A stretch of DNA of 64,000 bases, from positions 1 to 64,000 of the forward strand of contig NZ_JASKLS010000003.1 in NCBI RefSeq assembly GCF_030124375.1. Direction: 5' to 3'. This DNA comes from Sinorhizobium sp. 6-70. GTDB lineage: Bacteria; Pseudomonadota; Alphaproteobacteria; Rhizobiales; Rhizobiaceae. Under the pieces are notes generated by a model. That model did no database searches, had not been told where the DNA came from, and saw only the letters and a program-made list of their open reading frames with translations. The number at the start of each line of letters is the position of its first letter. Position 1 is the first letter of the stretch. Below, piece after piece: positions 8,619 to 17,309 of this stretch. The position numbers and the translations under genes were made by a program.

Positions 8619-8993
8619 ATGCCTGTCCCCTCGATAAAATCGATACTCGGATTCGAGGCCCTGCTGTTTGCAGCCGCCTCACTTGTCCACGCCGGTATCC
8701 TGTTCAGCGGCTACGAGCATTCGCGCGCCGCGACTGCCGAGGGCGTGATTGCAGCAGTCCTGGTCCTTGGTCTGCTGGCTTGTATCGGCGTGCCGGGGCG
8801 GACGCGCCTCATTGCCCTCGTGGTTCAGGCATTTGCGCTTCTCGGGACCTTGGTCGGCGCTTTCACCATCGCCGTCGGGATCGGTCCGCAGACCACGGCC
8901 GACAAGACATTCCACATCATCCTGGTCGTTGTTCTGGTCGCCGGTCTTGTCGTGATTTTCAGGTCCGGACGCGTTGAGCACGGAGCATCCTGA
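8619..8993 (+). CDS. Small integral membrane protein of unknown function (124 aa)
   Basis: Four hydrophobic segments are visible (around residues 7-27, 39-56, 62-83 and 95-113), with little soluble sequence between them and a short charged end (RSGRVEHGAS). A GTG directly precedes the ATG in frame; an aagaggtgag ribosome site at 8604-8613 supports either. I recognise no catalytic motif. It resembles the small unassigned four-helix membrane proteins common in rhizobia, and no neighbour suggests a role. Confidence 0.75.
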   Translation: MPVPSIKSILGFEALLFAAASLVHAGILFSGYEHSRAATAEGVIAAVLVLGLLACIGVPGRTRLIALVVQAFALLGTLVGAFTIAVGIGPQTTADKTFHIILVVVLVAGLVVIFRSGRVEHGAS

Positions 8994-9050
8994 AACACCC
9001 AGACAGCTTGTCAGCCACGAAGAGCCCCGTTTGATTTGAACGTCTTCCTT

Positions 9051-9210
9051 CTTCCCCCCGTCACCTACGTAGAATGACGTATGTGCAGTGCAGCGCGACT
9101 GGCGGATGATCACTGCGGCGGGCGTGGAAAGCCGGCGGGAAACCGCTTCGTGCCTTTCCTAGGTCCCGTCAGGCAACGGCCAAAGACAAAGAGCCTCCGT
9201 TGCGGCGACC
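9051..9210 (+). repeat. Imperfect repeat copy R2 upstream of urtA
   Basis: Partner of the 5855-5954 element: the same blocks in the same order, but with about 60 extra bases between ggatgatc and caacggcca. It ends with the exact 14-mer ccgttgcggcgacc, 22 bp before the urtA start. It may contain the urt promoter, which would explain conservation, but no NtrC or sigma-54 site was identified with confidence. Confidence 0.6.
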
Positions 9211-9232
9211 AGAACTAGAGGGGTTCAATCAG

Positions 9233-10525
9233 ATGACTATCAGGGCACGCGTTTGCGGCGCATTCCTCGCTGCCGCCCTTGCGACGACCGCGTTCAACGG
9301 CGCCTTCGCCGCCGAGGACACGATCAAGGTCGGCATTCTTCATTCGCTTTCCGGCACCATGGCGATCTCCGAAACGACGCTGAAAGACGCCATGCTCATG
9401 CTGATCGACGAGCAGAACAAGAAAGGCGGCTTGCTCGGCAAGAAGCTGGAGGCCGTCGTCGTCGATCCGGCTTCCGACTGGCCGCTCTTTGCAGAAAAGG
9501 CGCGCGAGCTCATTTCCGTCGACAAGGTTTCCGCCGTCTTCGGTTGCTGGACTTCGGTCTCGCGCAAATCCGTGCTGCCGGTCTTCGAGGAATTGAACTC
9601 GATCCTCTTCTATCCCGTCCAGTACGAGGGTGAGGAAAGCCAGCGCAACGTCTTCTATACCGGTGCAGCGCCGAACCAGCAGGCGATCCCCGCCGTCGAT
9701 TACCTGATGGAGAACGAAGAGGTCGAGCGCTGGGTGCTCGCCGGCACCGACTACGTCTATCCGCGCACCACCAACAAGATCCTCGAGGCGTACCTGATTT
9801 CCAAGGGCGTGAAGCCCGAGGACATCATGATCAACTACACGCCCTTCGGCCATTCCGACTGGCAGACGATCGTTTCCGACATCAAGAAGTTCGGCTCGGC
9901 CGGCAAGAAGACCGCCGTCGTCTCGACGATCAACGGCGACGCCAACGTGCCCTTCTACAAGGAACTCGCCAACCAGGGCATCAAGGCCGAGGATATCCCG
10001 GTCGTTGCCTTCTCGGTCGGCGAGGAAGAGCTCGCCGGTCTCGATACCGGCCCGCTCGTCGGCCATCTTGCCGCCTGGAACTATTTCCAGTCGGTCGACA
10101 ACCCGGCCAATGGCGAATTCATCAAGACCTGGAAGGCCTATACCAAGAATGACAAGCGGGTCACCAACGATCCCATGGAAGCCCACTATATCGGCTTCAA
10201 CATGTGGCTGAAGGCGGTCGAAAAGGCCGGCACCACCGATACCGATGCCGTGCTCGATGCCATGGTTGGCATTTCCGTGCCGAATCTCTCGGGCGGCTAT
10301 TCGACGATGATGCCCAACCACCACATCACCAAGCCGGTGCTGATCGGAGAAATCCAGGCAGACGGCCAGTTCGAGACGGTCTGGGAAACCCCCGGCCTCG
10401 TCGTCGGCGACGAGTGGTCGGACTACCTGCCGGATTCGAAGGACCTGATCGCCGACTGGCGGGCGCCGATGTCCTGCGGCAACTTCAACATCGCCACGGG
10501 CAAATGCGGCGGCAAAGGCTCCTGA
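9233..10525 (+). CDS. urtA: Urea ABC transporter substrate-binding protein UrtA
   Basis: Periplasmic binding protein that delivers urea (or short amides) to the UrtBC permease. An ATG at 9233 gives a signal peptide, MTIRARVCGAFLAAALATTAFNGAFA, followed by the mature start EDTIKVGILHSLSGTMAISE. Further family hallmarks are AVFGCWTSVSRKSVLPVFEELNSILFYPVQYEGEE, RTTNKILEAYLISKGV and YSTMMPNHHITKPVLIGEI. The 430-residue length is normal for UrtA. It is the first gene of urtABCDE, which in bacteria is typically nitrogen-regulated. No urease genes lie in the window. Confidence 0.95.
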   Translation: MTIRARVCGAFLAAALATTAFNGAFAAEDTIKVGILHSLSGTMAISETTLKDAMLMLIDEQNKKGGLLGKKLEAVVVDPASDWPLFAEKARELISVDKVSAVFGCWTSVSRKSVLPVFEELNSILFYPVQYEGEESQRNVFYTGAAPNQQAIPAVDYLMENEEVERWVLAGTDYVYPRTTNKILEAYLISKGVKPEDIMINYTPFGHSDWQTIVSDIKKFGSAGKKTAVVSTINGDANVPFYKELANQGIKAEDIPVVAFSVGEEELAGLDTGPLVGHLAAWNYFQSVDNPANGEFIKTWKAYTKNDKRVTNDPMEAHYIGFNMWLKAVEKAGTTDTDAVLDAMVGISVPNLSGGYSTMMPNHHITKPVLIGEIQADGQFETVWETPGLVVGDEWSDYLPDSKDLIADWRAPMSCGNFNIATGKCGGKGS

Positions 10526-10654
10526 TTTCATGACGAAAGCCTTGTTCTTCGGAAAAGACCATGTCGGCCTTCTTCGACAACATCGTTTCATGACGAACCG
10601 ATAGATCGAAATACCCTCCGTCCGAAAGCGTCCATTCGGACGGAGGGGCATTTT
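10526..10654 (+). promoter_or_regulatory. urtA-urtB intergenic hairpin (attenuator or mRNA-stability element) with direct repeats
   Basis: A perfect 13-bp stem (ccctccgtccgaa at 10614-10626 with ttcggacggaggg at 10635-10647, 8-base loop) is followed by gcatttt. Two copies of tttcatgacgaa (10526-10537 and 10586-10597) precede it. Placed inside an operon between the binding-protein gene and the permease gene, it most likely lowers downstream expression or protects the urtA mRNA 3' end. Confidence 0.8.
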
Positions 10655-10698
10655 CACCGCCGCGCCGCGAACCGACGCGAAACCCGTGCGAGGGGCGA

Positions 10699-12315
10699 AT
10701 GTATCGCATCTTACAAACCGTGCTCGTGGCCCTGATCCTTTTGACCGCGATCCCGACAGCGGGGCTGAGGGCTGAGGAGCCGTTGCGCGATCTCGTCGAC
10801 GCGCTCGGTACGGCGAAGCTCTCCAACATGGACGAACATATCGCCGCGCTCGCAAAGAGCGGCGATCCCAAGATCGTGCCGGTCCTCGAGGCGCTCGGCG
10901 ACGGCAACCTTTATGTCCGCAAGGCCGATGGCCAGGTGTTCCTCACGCGTGAAAGCGGGGCAGACCTGATACTCAGCGATCCGCTTTCCGGCGAGAGCGT
11001 CGGCGAGGCGCCGAAGAGCGCGCTGCAGAAGATCAAGGTCAACAACAGCGTCCGCCGTGCCGTGCGCGCCGCGCTCGGCGGCTTGACGCTGCTGAGCCCC
11101 GATCGCAATCAACGCTTCAGGGCCGCGCAATCGGTCTTGCAGGCGCCCGGCGCGGATGCGCTCCCGACGATCGAAAACGCACTCGCCGCCGAGAAGGATG
11201 CCGGCATCCGCGCATTGCTCGAACAGGCCCGCGCGACGGCGATCCTCACCTCCGACAGGCCACCCGAGGAGAAGCGGCAGGCCGTTCAAACCCTGAAGCA
11301 AAGCGGCAGCCGCGAGGCGCTTTCGATTCTGTCCGCCGCTCTCGGCACCGCCGAAGAGACCCTGAAGCCGGACATCGAGGCGGCGCTTGCGAGCATCGAG
11401 CAGACCCAGACGCTCTGGGCGGGCGGCCAGAACGTCTGGTACGGGCTCTCGCTCGGCTCGGTGCTGCTGCTGGCTGCGATCGGCCTCGCCATCACTTTCG
11501 GCGTCATGGGCATCATCAATATGGCGCATGGCGAGATGGTGATGCTCGGTGCCTATACGACCTTTCTCGTCCAGGACGTCGTGCGTACGTCTTTTCCCGG
11601 GCTCTTCGACTGGTCGCTGGCGATCGCGCTGCCGCTCGCCTTCCTGGTCACCGGCGCCGTCGGTCTGGCGATCGAACGCGGCGTCATCCGCTTCCTCTAT
11701 GGCCGCCCGCTCGAGACGCTGCTTGCCACCTGGGGCATATCGCTGATCCTGCAGCAGGCGGTGCGCTCGATCTTCGGCCCCACCAACCAGGAGGTCGGCA
11801 ATCCGTCGTGGATGTCCGGCGCCTTCGAGCTCGGCGGGCTGACGATCACCTGGAACCGTCTTTGGATCATTCTTTTCGCGCTCACCGTCTTTGCCGGCCT
11901 TCTCTTCCTCTTGAAGAAAACGCCGATGGGCCTGCAGATGCGAGCGGTCACGCAAAACCGGCGCATGGCCTCCTCCATGGGCATCCGAACGCCCGTGGTC
12001 GATGCGCTCACTTTCGCGCTCGGCTCCGGCATCGCAGGCATGGCGGGGGTGGCACTCTCGCAGATCGACAACGTCTCCCCGAACCTCGGCCAGGGTTACA
12101 TCATCGACAGCTTCATGGTCGTGGTCTTCGGTGGCGTCGGCAATCTCTGGGGCACGCTGGTCGGCGCCTTCTCGCTCGGCATCCTGAACAAGTTCCTCGA
12201 GCCCTATGCCGGTGCCGTGCTCGGCAAGATCCTCGTGCTCGTGCTGATCATTCTCTTCATCCAGAAGCGGCCGCGCGGGCTGTTCGCACTCAAGGGCCGG
12301 GCGGTGGAAGCATGA
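10699..12315 (+). CDS. urtB: Urea ABC transporter permease UrtB (538 aa)
   Basis: Inner-membrane permease of the branched-chain amino-acid (LivH) type, specialised for urea. The first 23 residues are a signal-like segment, followed by an extra 220-residue helical, probably periplasmic region typical of long UrtB proteins (LRDLVDALGTAKLSNMDEHIAALAKSGD; helical repeats). The LivH-like core starts near residue 245 with GLSLGSVLLLAAIGLAITFGVMGIINMAHGEMVMLGAYTTF and ends in the EAA-like loop and FIQKRPRGLFALKGR. Its stop overlaps the urtC start (ATGA), indicating translational coupling. Confidence 0.95.
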   Translation: MYRILQTVLVALILLTAIPTAGLRAEEPLRDLVDALGTAKLSNMDEHIAALAKSGDPKIVPVLEALGDGNLYVRKADGQVFLTRESGADLILSDPLSGESVGEAPKSALQKIKVNNSVRRAVRAALGGLTLLSPDRNQRFRAAQSVLQAPGADALPTIENALAAEKDAGIRALLEQARATAILTSDRPPEEKRQAVQTLKQSGSREALSILSAALGTAEETLKPDIEAALASIEQTQTLWAGGQNVWYGLSLGSVLLLAAIGLAITFGVMGIINMAHGEMVMLGAYTTFLVQDVVRTSFPGLFDWSLAIALPLAFLVTGAVGLAIERGVIRFLYGRPLETLLATWGISLILQQAVRSIFGPTNQEVGNPSWMSGAFELGGLTITWNRLWIILFALTVFAGLLFLLKKTPMGLQMRAVTQNRRMASSMGIRTPVVDALTFALGSGIAGMAGVALSQIDNVSPNLGQGYIIDSFMVVVFGGVGNLWGTLVGAFSLGILNKFLEPYAGAVLGKILVLVLIILFIQKRPRGLFALKGRAVEA

Positions 12316-13487
12316 TCACGTCGTTCCTCATCAAATCGCTGGATCGCACCATTCTCGTCGCCGTGGCGATCCTGCTGGCGCTGGCCGTCCTCATCCCGGT
12401 GCTCAATCTCCTGACCGCGCCGGACCATCCGCTGCACGTGCCGACCTATCTGGTCTCGCTGTTCGGCAAGTACCTGACCTATGCGCTCCTGGCGCTGGCG
12501 CTCGATCTCGTCTGGGGCTTCTGCGGTATCCTCTCGCTCGGCCACGCCGCCTTCTTCGCGCTCGGTGGTTATGCCATGGGCATGTATCTGATGCGCCAGA
12601 TCGGCGCGCGCGGCTCCTACGGCAACCCGCTCCTGCCGGATTTCATGGTGTTCCTCAACTGGAAGGAACTGCCCTGGTTCTGGTACGGCTTCGACATGTT
12701 CTGGTTCGCGGCGCTGATGGTGGTCGTAGTGCCCGCGCTGCTTGCCTTCGTCTTCGGCTGGTTCGCGTTCCGCTCGCGGGTCAATGGCGTCTATCTGTCG
12801 ATCATCACCCAGGCCATGACCTATGCGCTGCTGCTGGCCTTCTTCCGCAACGACATGGGCTTCGGCGGCAACAACGGGCTCACGGATTTCAAGGACATTC
12901 TCGGCTTCAACATCCAGGCGGACGGCACGCGTGCCGCGCTCTTTGCGGCTTCCGCATTGGCGCTCGCCGTCGCGCTCGTCATCACCTCGGGGATCGTGCG
13001 CTCCAAGTTCGGCAAGGTGCTGGTGGCGCTGCGCGATGCCGAAAGCCGCACTCGCTTCTTGGGCTACCGCGTCGAACACATGAAGCTCTTCGCCTTCACC
13101 GTCTCGGCGATGATGGCTGGCGTCGCCGGCGCGCTCTACGTGCCGCAGGTCGGCATCATCAATCCCGGCGAGTTCGAGCCCGGCAATTCGATCGAAGTGG
13201 TGATCTGGACGGCGGTCGGCGGTCGCGGCACGCTGATTGGCCCGATTATCGGCGCCATCCTCGTCAATGGCGGGAAAAGCATCTTCACCGCGGCCTTCCC
13301 GGAGTTCTGGCTGTTTGCGCTGGGCGGGCTCTTCGTGCTCGTCACGCTGTTGCTGCCGAAGGGCATCGTCGGCACGGCACAGCACTATCTTGGCCGGCGC
13401 CGCTCCCATCGCAAGGCCGCCCGGAAGGAAAGAGTCACCGACAAAGAGGCGGTCCTGCTGGCTGCAGAACCGATGGCTGCGGAGTGA
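12312..13487 (+). CDS. urtC: Urea ABC transporter permease UrtC (391 aa)
   Basis: Second permease of the urea transporter, LivM type. It has about nine membrane segments; diagnostic segments are LDLVWGFCGILSLGHAAFFALGGYAMGMYL, FFRNDMGFGGNNGLTDFKDILGF, VALRDAESRTRFLGYRVEHMKLFAFTVSAMMAGVAGALYVPQVGIINPGEF and the coupling region AVGGRGTLIGPIIGAILVNGGKS. The ATG at 12312 overlaps the urtB stop, so I prefer it over longer readings into urtB. Its end overlaps the urtD GTG. Confidence 0.95.
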   Translation: MITSFLIKSLDRTILVAVAILLALAVLIPVLNLLTAPDHPLHVPTYLVSLFGKYLTYALLALALDLVWGFCGILSLGHAAFFALGGYAMGMYLMRQIGARGSYGNPLLPDFMVFLNWKELPWFWYGFDMFWFAALMVVVVPALLAFVFGWFAFRSRVNGVYLSIITQAMTYALLLAFFRNDMGFGGNNGLTDFKDILGFNIQADGTRAALFAASALALAVALVITSGIVRSKFGKVLVALRDAESRTRFLGYRVEHMKLFAFTVSAMMAGVAGALYVPQVGIINPGEFEPGNSIEVVIWTAVGGRGTLIGPIIGAILVNGGKSIFTAAFPEFWLFALGGLFVLVTLLLPKGIVGTAQHYLGRRRSHRKAARKERVTDKEAVLLAAEPMAAE

Positions 13488-14254
13488 CTGCCATGCATGA
13501 GAAGAACGAAAAGAAACCGAAGAGCCTGCTCTATCTCGATGGCGTCTCCGTCTCCTTCGACGGCTTCAAGGCGCTGAATTCGCTCTCCTTCGTCGTCGAG
13601 CCGGGTGAACTCAGAGCGATTATCGGTCCGAACGGCGCCGGCAAGACGACGATGATGGACATCATCACCGGCAAGACCCGGCCCGACGAGGGCGCGGTCT
13701 TCTTCAAGGGCGATATCGATCTGACCCGGAAGGACGAGGCGGAGATCGCCCAGCTTGGCATCGGCCGGAAGTTCCAGAAGCCGACCGTGTTCGAAAATCA
13801 CACCGTCTGGGACAATCTGGAGCTGGCGCTGAACCGCAGCCGCGGCGTCTTCGCGACGCTGTTCTACCGCCTGACAGCCGAGGACAAGGCCCGCATCGAG
13901 GAGATCCTTTCGACCGTTCGCCTGACGGCGCGCCGCGACGACCTCGCCGCAAACCTCTCGCACGGCCAGAAGCAATGGCTGGAGATCGGCATGCTGCTCG
14001 CGCAGGAGCCGGAGCTCCTGCTCGTCGACGAGCCGGTCGCTGGCATGACCGATGCGGAGACGGCCGAGACGGCCGTGCTGCTGAAGGAGATCGCCAGGAC
14101 CCGCTCGGTCGTCGTCGTCGAGCACGACATGGGCTTCATCCGGGAGCTCGGTGTCAAGGTGACCTGTCTCGCGGAAGGCTCGGTGCTGGCGGAGGGCTCG
14201 ATCGATTTCGTCAGCGGCGATCCGAAGGTGATCGAAAACTATCTCGGCCGGTGA
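13484..14254 (+). CDS. urtD: Urea ABC transporter ATPase UrtD (256 aa)
   Basis: Cytoplasmic ATPase of the urea importer, LivG-like. Walker A is GPNGAGKTTMMD, the signature is LSHGQKQWLEIG, Walker B is ELLLVDEPVAG, and the switch histidine is in VVVVEHDMGFIREL. The GTG at 13484 overlaps the urtC stop; an ATG three codons later (13493) is an equally plausible start. The signature LSHGQ instead of LSGGQ is usual for UrtD. Confidence 0.95.
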   Translation: MTAMHEKNEKKPKSLLYLDGVSVSFDGFKALNSLSFVVEPGELRAIIGPNGAGKTTMMDIITGKTRPDEGAVFFKGDIDLTRKDEAEIAQLGIGRKFQKPTVFENHTVWDNLELALNRSRGVFATLFYRLTAEDKARIEEILSTVRLTARRDDLAANLSHGQKQWLEIGMLLAQEPELLLVDEPVAGMTDAETAETAVLLKEIARTRSVVVVEHDMGFIRELGVKVTCLAEGSVLAEGSIDFVSGDPKVIENYLGR

Positions 14255-14269
14255 GAAGGAGTTGGACCC

Positions 14270-14965
14270 ATGTTGAGTGTCGAAAACGTCAGCCTTCACT
14301 ACGGCGCAGCAGAAGCCCTGCGCAACGTCTCCATCAGGGCGGAGATGGGAAAGATCACCTGCGTGCTCGGCCGCAACGGCGTCGGCAAGTCGAGCCTCTT
14401 GCGGGCGATCACCGGCCAGCATCCAGTGACGAGCGGTGCGATCTCCTTCAACGGTGTTCCGCTCGACGGCATGGCGCCCTTTCGCCGGGCAAAACTCGGC
14501 GTCGGTTACGTGCCGCAGGGCCGCGAGATTTTCCCCTTGCTCACGGTCAGGGAAAATCTCGAAACCGGTTATGCGCCGCTGAAGCGGCCTGATCGCTCGA
14601 TTCCCGAGGATATCTTCAACCTGTTTCCGGTGCTGAAAACCATGCTCGGTCGGCGCGGCGGCGATCTTTCCGGCGGCCAGCAGCAGCAGCTCGCCATCGG
14701 ACGCGCGCTCGTCACTCGCCCCAAGATCCTGGTGCTCGACGAGCCGACCGAGGGCATCCAGCCGTCGATCATCAAGGATATCGGCCGTGCGATCAAATAT
14801 TTGAGGGATTCGACCGGCATGGCGATCCTGCTCGTCGAGCAATATCTCGACTTCTGCCGCGAGCTTGCCGATCACGTCTACATCATGGACCGCGGCGCTT
14901 TCGTGCATGAGGGACCGGCCGAGACGCTGGATGCACCGGAGGCGCGGCGGCATTTGACCGTGTGA
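14270..14965 (+). CDS. urtE: Urea ABC transporter ATPase UrtE (231 aa)
   Basis: Second ATPase of the urea importer, LivF-like, forming a heterodimer with UrtD. Walker A is GRNGVGKSSLLRAI, followed by GVGYVPQGREIFPLLTVRENLETGY, signature LSGGQQQQLAIGRAL, Walker B KILVLDEPTEGIQPSI and switch LLVEQYLDFCRELADHVYIMDRG. It begins 15 bp after urtD behind an agaaggag site and ends the operon. No clear terminator follows. Confidence 0.95.
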   Translation: MLSVENVSLHYGAAEALRNVSIRAEMGKITCVLGRNGVGKSSLLRAITGQHPVTSGAISFNGVPLDGMAPFRRAKLGVGYVPQGREIFPLLTVRENLETGYAPLKRPDRSIPEDIFNLFPVLKTMLGRRGGDLSGGQQQQLAIGRALVTRPKILVLDEPTEGIQPSIIKDIGRAIKYLRDSTGMAILLVEQYLDFCRELADHVYIMDRGAFVHEGPAETLDAPEARRHLTV

Positions 14966-15200
14966 CTGTTTTCCACAGGGTAAATTATTCCAGAGATTCA
15001 GCCATTTGCCCGGTTTTGGAAGTATGGCTTGCCTTCGGAGTGCGGCAAAAAATACAGTGTTTTAATCGATTGTGTTTGCGCTGCCCGTTGCTTTGAACCA
15101 TACTGCCGCTGCACTTTTTGTGAAGGAGCATCACAATCCGTTACTGCTGACAGAATTGGCCATTTCGCGTTTCCGGCCTACCCAATCGGAGGAGACCCTA

Positions 15201-15584
15201 ATGACGAATTTCCTGCCCGCCCTTTACGAAGGGCACGCCCCGATCACCCTGCAAAATTTGTTTCGAGACGCACTCGAGGCCTATGACGACTGGGATGAAG
15301 GGATGCCTGAACCGACCGTACGTTACGAAGGCAAGGTCCTGGCAATCAGCGAGGTTTTCAACTGGATGAAACCTTGCACCGATATCATGCCCGCCAACAT
15401 GATCGGCATCGTCACCGACCGGCTGAGCAAGCCGTGGAGCGGCGACGGCCCACTCGACGAGATGACCTTTTCCACCGCCGCCCGCGTCATGTCCGTTCTG
15501 GTCAGGCGCCGGCTCAGGCGTTTCGGGCGCGGTTCGATCGAAGCTTTTGCCGACCGCTTCAATCAGCCGCTTCACGCCGAGTGA
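15201..15584 (+). CDS. Conserved rhizobial protein of unknown function (127 aa)
   Basis: A soluble protein with an acidic N-terminal half (ALEAYDDWDEGMPEPTVRYEGKVLAISEVFNWM), a hydrophobic middle and a basic end (VRRRLRRFGRGSIEAFADRF). The ATG at 15201 follows a ggagga ribosome site, whereas an upstream in-frame ATG at 15072 lacks one. No domain is recognised; I see no catalytic motif. A strong terminator follows, so it is likely monocistronic. The 235 bases before it are AT-richer than the neighbourhood and probably hold its promoter. Confidence 0.75.
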   Translation: MTNFLPALYEGHAPITLQNLFRDALEAYDDWDEGMPEPTVRYEGKVLAISEVFNWMKPCTDIMPANMIGIVTDRLSKPWSGDGPLDEMTFSTAARVMSVLVRRRLRRFGRGSIEAFADRFNQPLHAE

Positions 15585-15605
15585 CAGGTGCCGAGGCTGG
15601 GTTGC

Positions 15606-15640
15606 GAAACAGCGCGGCCGTCGTGCCGCGCTGTTTCGTT
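15606..15640 (+). terminator. Rho-independent-like terminator hairpin
   Basis: A perfect 12-bp stem (gaaacagcgcgg at 15606-15617 with ccgcgctgtttc at 15626-15637) and an 8-base loop. The T-rich tail is short (gtttcgttg), so ending is plausible rather than certain. Confidence 0.7.
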
Positions 15641-15845
15641 GCCTGCCTGTCGGCGTTTGACCGGTGCGGAGCCGCAGGGCGGTCGCCGCACCACAGAGAG
15701 TTCTTTCCTTTCATTCTATGCCGTAAGATAGGCGGGTGAGGGGAGCGCCAGGCCATGCGTAATTCCCCCGCGCCGACCACAGCGCCGCTGCAGTGGGCGC
15801 GAAAACAGCGGCGAGCGTCGCCGATGGGCCAGATTGAGGCGGGGT

Positions 15846-16913
15846 GTGGCGTCGTCCAACGACAGCGAAGTCAGGAATCGATCGCGCCGTGGCAGCGGCC
15901 GTCCGACGCTCGCGGACGTTGCGGGTCTCGCCGGCGTCGGCAGCATCACCGTTTCCCGCGCGCTGCGCGATCCCGAGCGCGTCTCGCCGGAGTTGCGCCA
16001 GCGCATTGCGGCGGCCGTCAATAAGCTCGGATACGTGCCGAACCCGAGCGCGCGTGCGTTGGCCTCGGCGCGCGCCGATGTCATCGGCGTGCTCGTTCCG
16101 TCGCTCACGAACAATGTCTTTTCCGAGGTCTTGCGCGGCATCCATGACGGCCTGGGGGATTGCCCGCTGCAGATCCAGTTCGGCAACACGCACTATTGCG
16201 ACGAGGAGGAGGAGCGTCTGCTGAGGGTCTTCCTCGGGCAGCGTCCGTCGGCGCTTATCGTTTCCGGTATAGATCAAGGGCCGACGACGCGGCAGATGCT
16301 GGAACAGGCGGGCTGCCCGGTCGTGCAGATCATGGAGATCGGACCGGATCCGATCGACATCATGATCGGTTTTTCCCATCTGGAGGCTGGCAAGGCGGTG
16401 GCGCGGCACGTGATCGATGTCGGCCGCAAGCGCATAGGATTTCTTGGCGCCCGCATGGATCCGCGGACGCGGCGGCGTCTTGCGGGCTATGAGGTGGTGA
16501 TGCGCGAAGCCGGCCGCTTCGATGCAGCACTCGTGACGACAACCATTTCTCCCTCCAGCGTGTCGATGGGGGTAGGCCTTTTTCACAAGGCGCTCGAGAA
16601 GACCCCGGATCTCGACGCGGTCATCTGCAACAATGACGACGTGGCGCTCGGCGTCCTTTTCGCCTGCCATCGCGCAGGCTTGCAGGTTCCGGCTCAAATC
16701 AGCATAGCCGGCTTCAACGACCTTGAAATGATGGAGGTCGCGTCGCCTTCCATTACCAGCGTGCGGACCCCCCGATACGAGATCGGACGGCGCGCCATCG
16801 CCATGGCGCGGGCCGCTATTGCTGGCGAGCGGCCACGGCGAACCGTCGTAGATCTCGGCTTCGAGTTGAAGATTCGCGAGAGCACGACGCTTCCGGCGAT
16901 ACCCGCAATCTGA
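15846..16913 (+). CDS. LacI-family transcriptional regulator (355 aa)
   Basis: Sugar-responsive repressor, probably of the ABC operon that follows. Residues 20-75 hold the LacI helix-turn-helix and hinge (RPTLADVAGLAGVGSITVSRALRDPERVSPELRQRIAAAVNKLGYVPNPSARALASAR). The rest is a periplasmic-binding-protein-like effector domain (VIGVLVPSLTNNVFSEVLRGI, FLGARMDPRTRRRLAGYEVVMREAG, VICNNDDVALGVLFACHRAGLQVPAQISIAGFND). It resembles GntR-type regulators of sugar acids, but the effector cannot be read. The start is uncertain: GTG 15846 is preferred, with an ATG at 15834 possible. A perfect operator palindrome lies 38 bp after its stop. Confidence 0.9.
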   Translation: MASSNDSEVRNRSRRGSGRPTLADVAGLAGVGSITVSRALRDPERVSPELRQRIAAAVNKLGYVPNPSARALASARADVIGVLVPSLTNNVFSEVLRGIHDGLGDCPLQIQFGNTHYCDEEEERLLRVFLGQRPSALIVSGIDQGPTTRQMLEQAGCPVVQIMEIGPDPIDIMIGFSHLEAGKAVARHVIDVGRKRIGFLGARMDPRTRRRLAGYEVVMREAGRFDAALVTTTISPSSVSMGVGLFHKALEKTPDLDAVICNNDDVALGVLFACHRAGLQVPAQISIAGFNDLEMMEVASPSITSVRTPRYEIGRRAIAMARAAIAGERPRRTVVDLGFELKIRESTTLPAIPAI

Positions 16914-16951
16914 CCGCGGCCAGCCAGTGTGCGCCGCTTTACAATGCCTAT

Positions 16952-16965
16952 TGGTAGCGCTACCA
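16952..16965. promoter_or_regulatory. LacI-family operator palindrome upstream of the sugar ABC operon
   Basis: TGGTAGCGCTACCA is a perfect 14-bp palindrome with the central CG typical of LacI/GalR operators. It stands between the LacI-type gene and the binding-protein gene, so the adjacent regulator is the obvious candidate to bind it. The rest of the gene-free stretch 16914-17309 holds a palindromic repeat copy. Confidence 0.8.
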
Positions 16966-17100
16966 TTCCCGCTTGTGACGTTTCGGGAGGAGACCTGTCT
17001 GACGTCACCGGACTCGCGTATCGACATGTCGTGCCGGATTGGCAACGAGCGCAGGCGCTGCCTGCGGCGAATGCTCGACGTCTAGAGCCTTGTGCGTTCT

Positions 17101-17201
17101 ACTGCATGTTTCCTTAATCGCAGCCGATTCAAGGATAAAAACATGCAGCACCTAAAAGGGCTACAGCGTCCTTTGCGCGTCTGGCGAGACGCGCGGCGCT
17201 G
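17101..17201 (+). repeat. Dispersed palindromic repeat, copy 2
   Basis: Same orientation and architecture as 8449-8550: actgcatgtttccttaatc ... gataaaaacatgcag, then ctacagcg ... gcgcgtctggcgagacgcgc ... gcgct. It sits between the operator and the binding-protein gene. Confidence 0.8.
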
Positions 17202-17309
17202 GAGTGAACGCGCAAGGACGCTTTTCGTGATTCCACCCAAGGCGGATGCTCTAACGGCCCCCTGTTTCGATGCCCTGTCCCGGTATAACCACAAATGGGA
17301 GGGAATTCG

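Noticed and set aside
9215..10855. Minus-strand open frame of about 546 codons across urtA
   Set aside because: Antisense shadow; the urtA frame has a signal peptide, ribosome site and family motifs.
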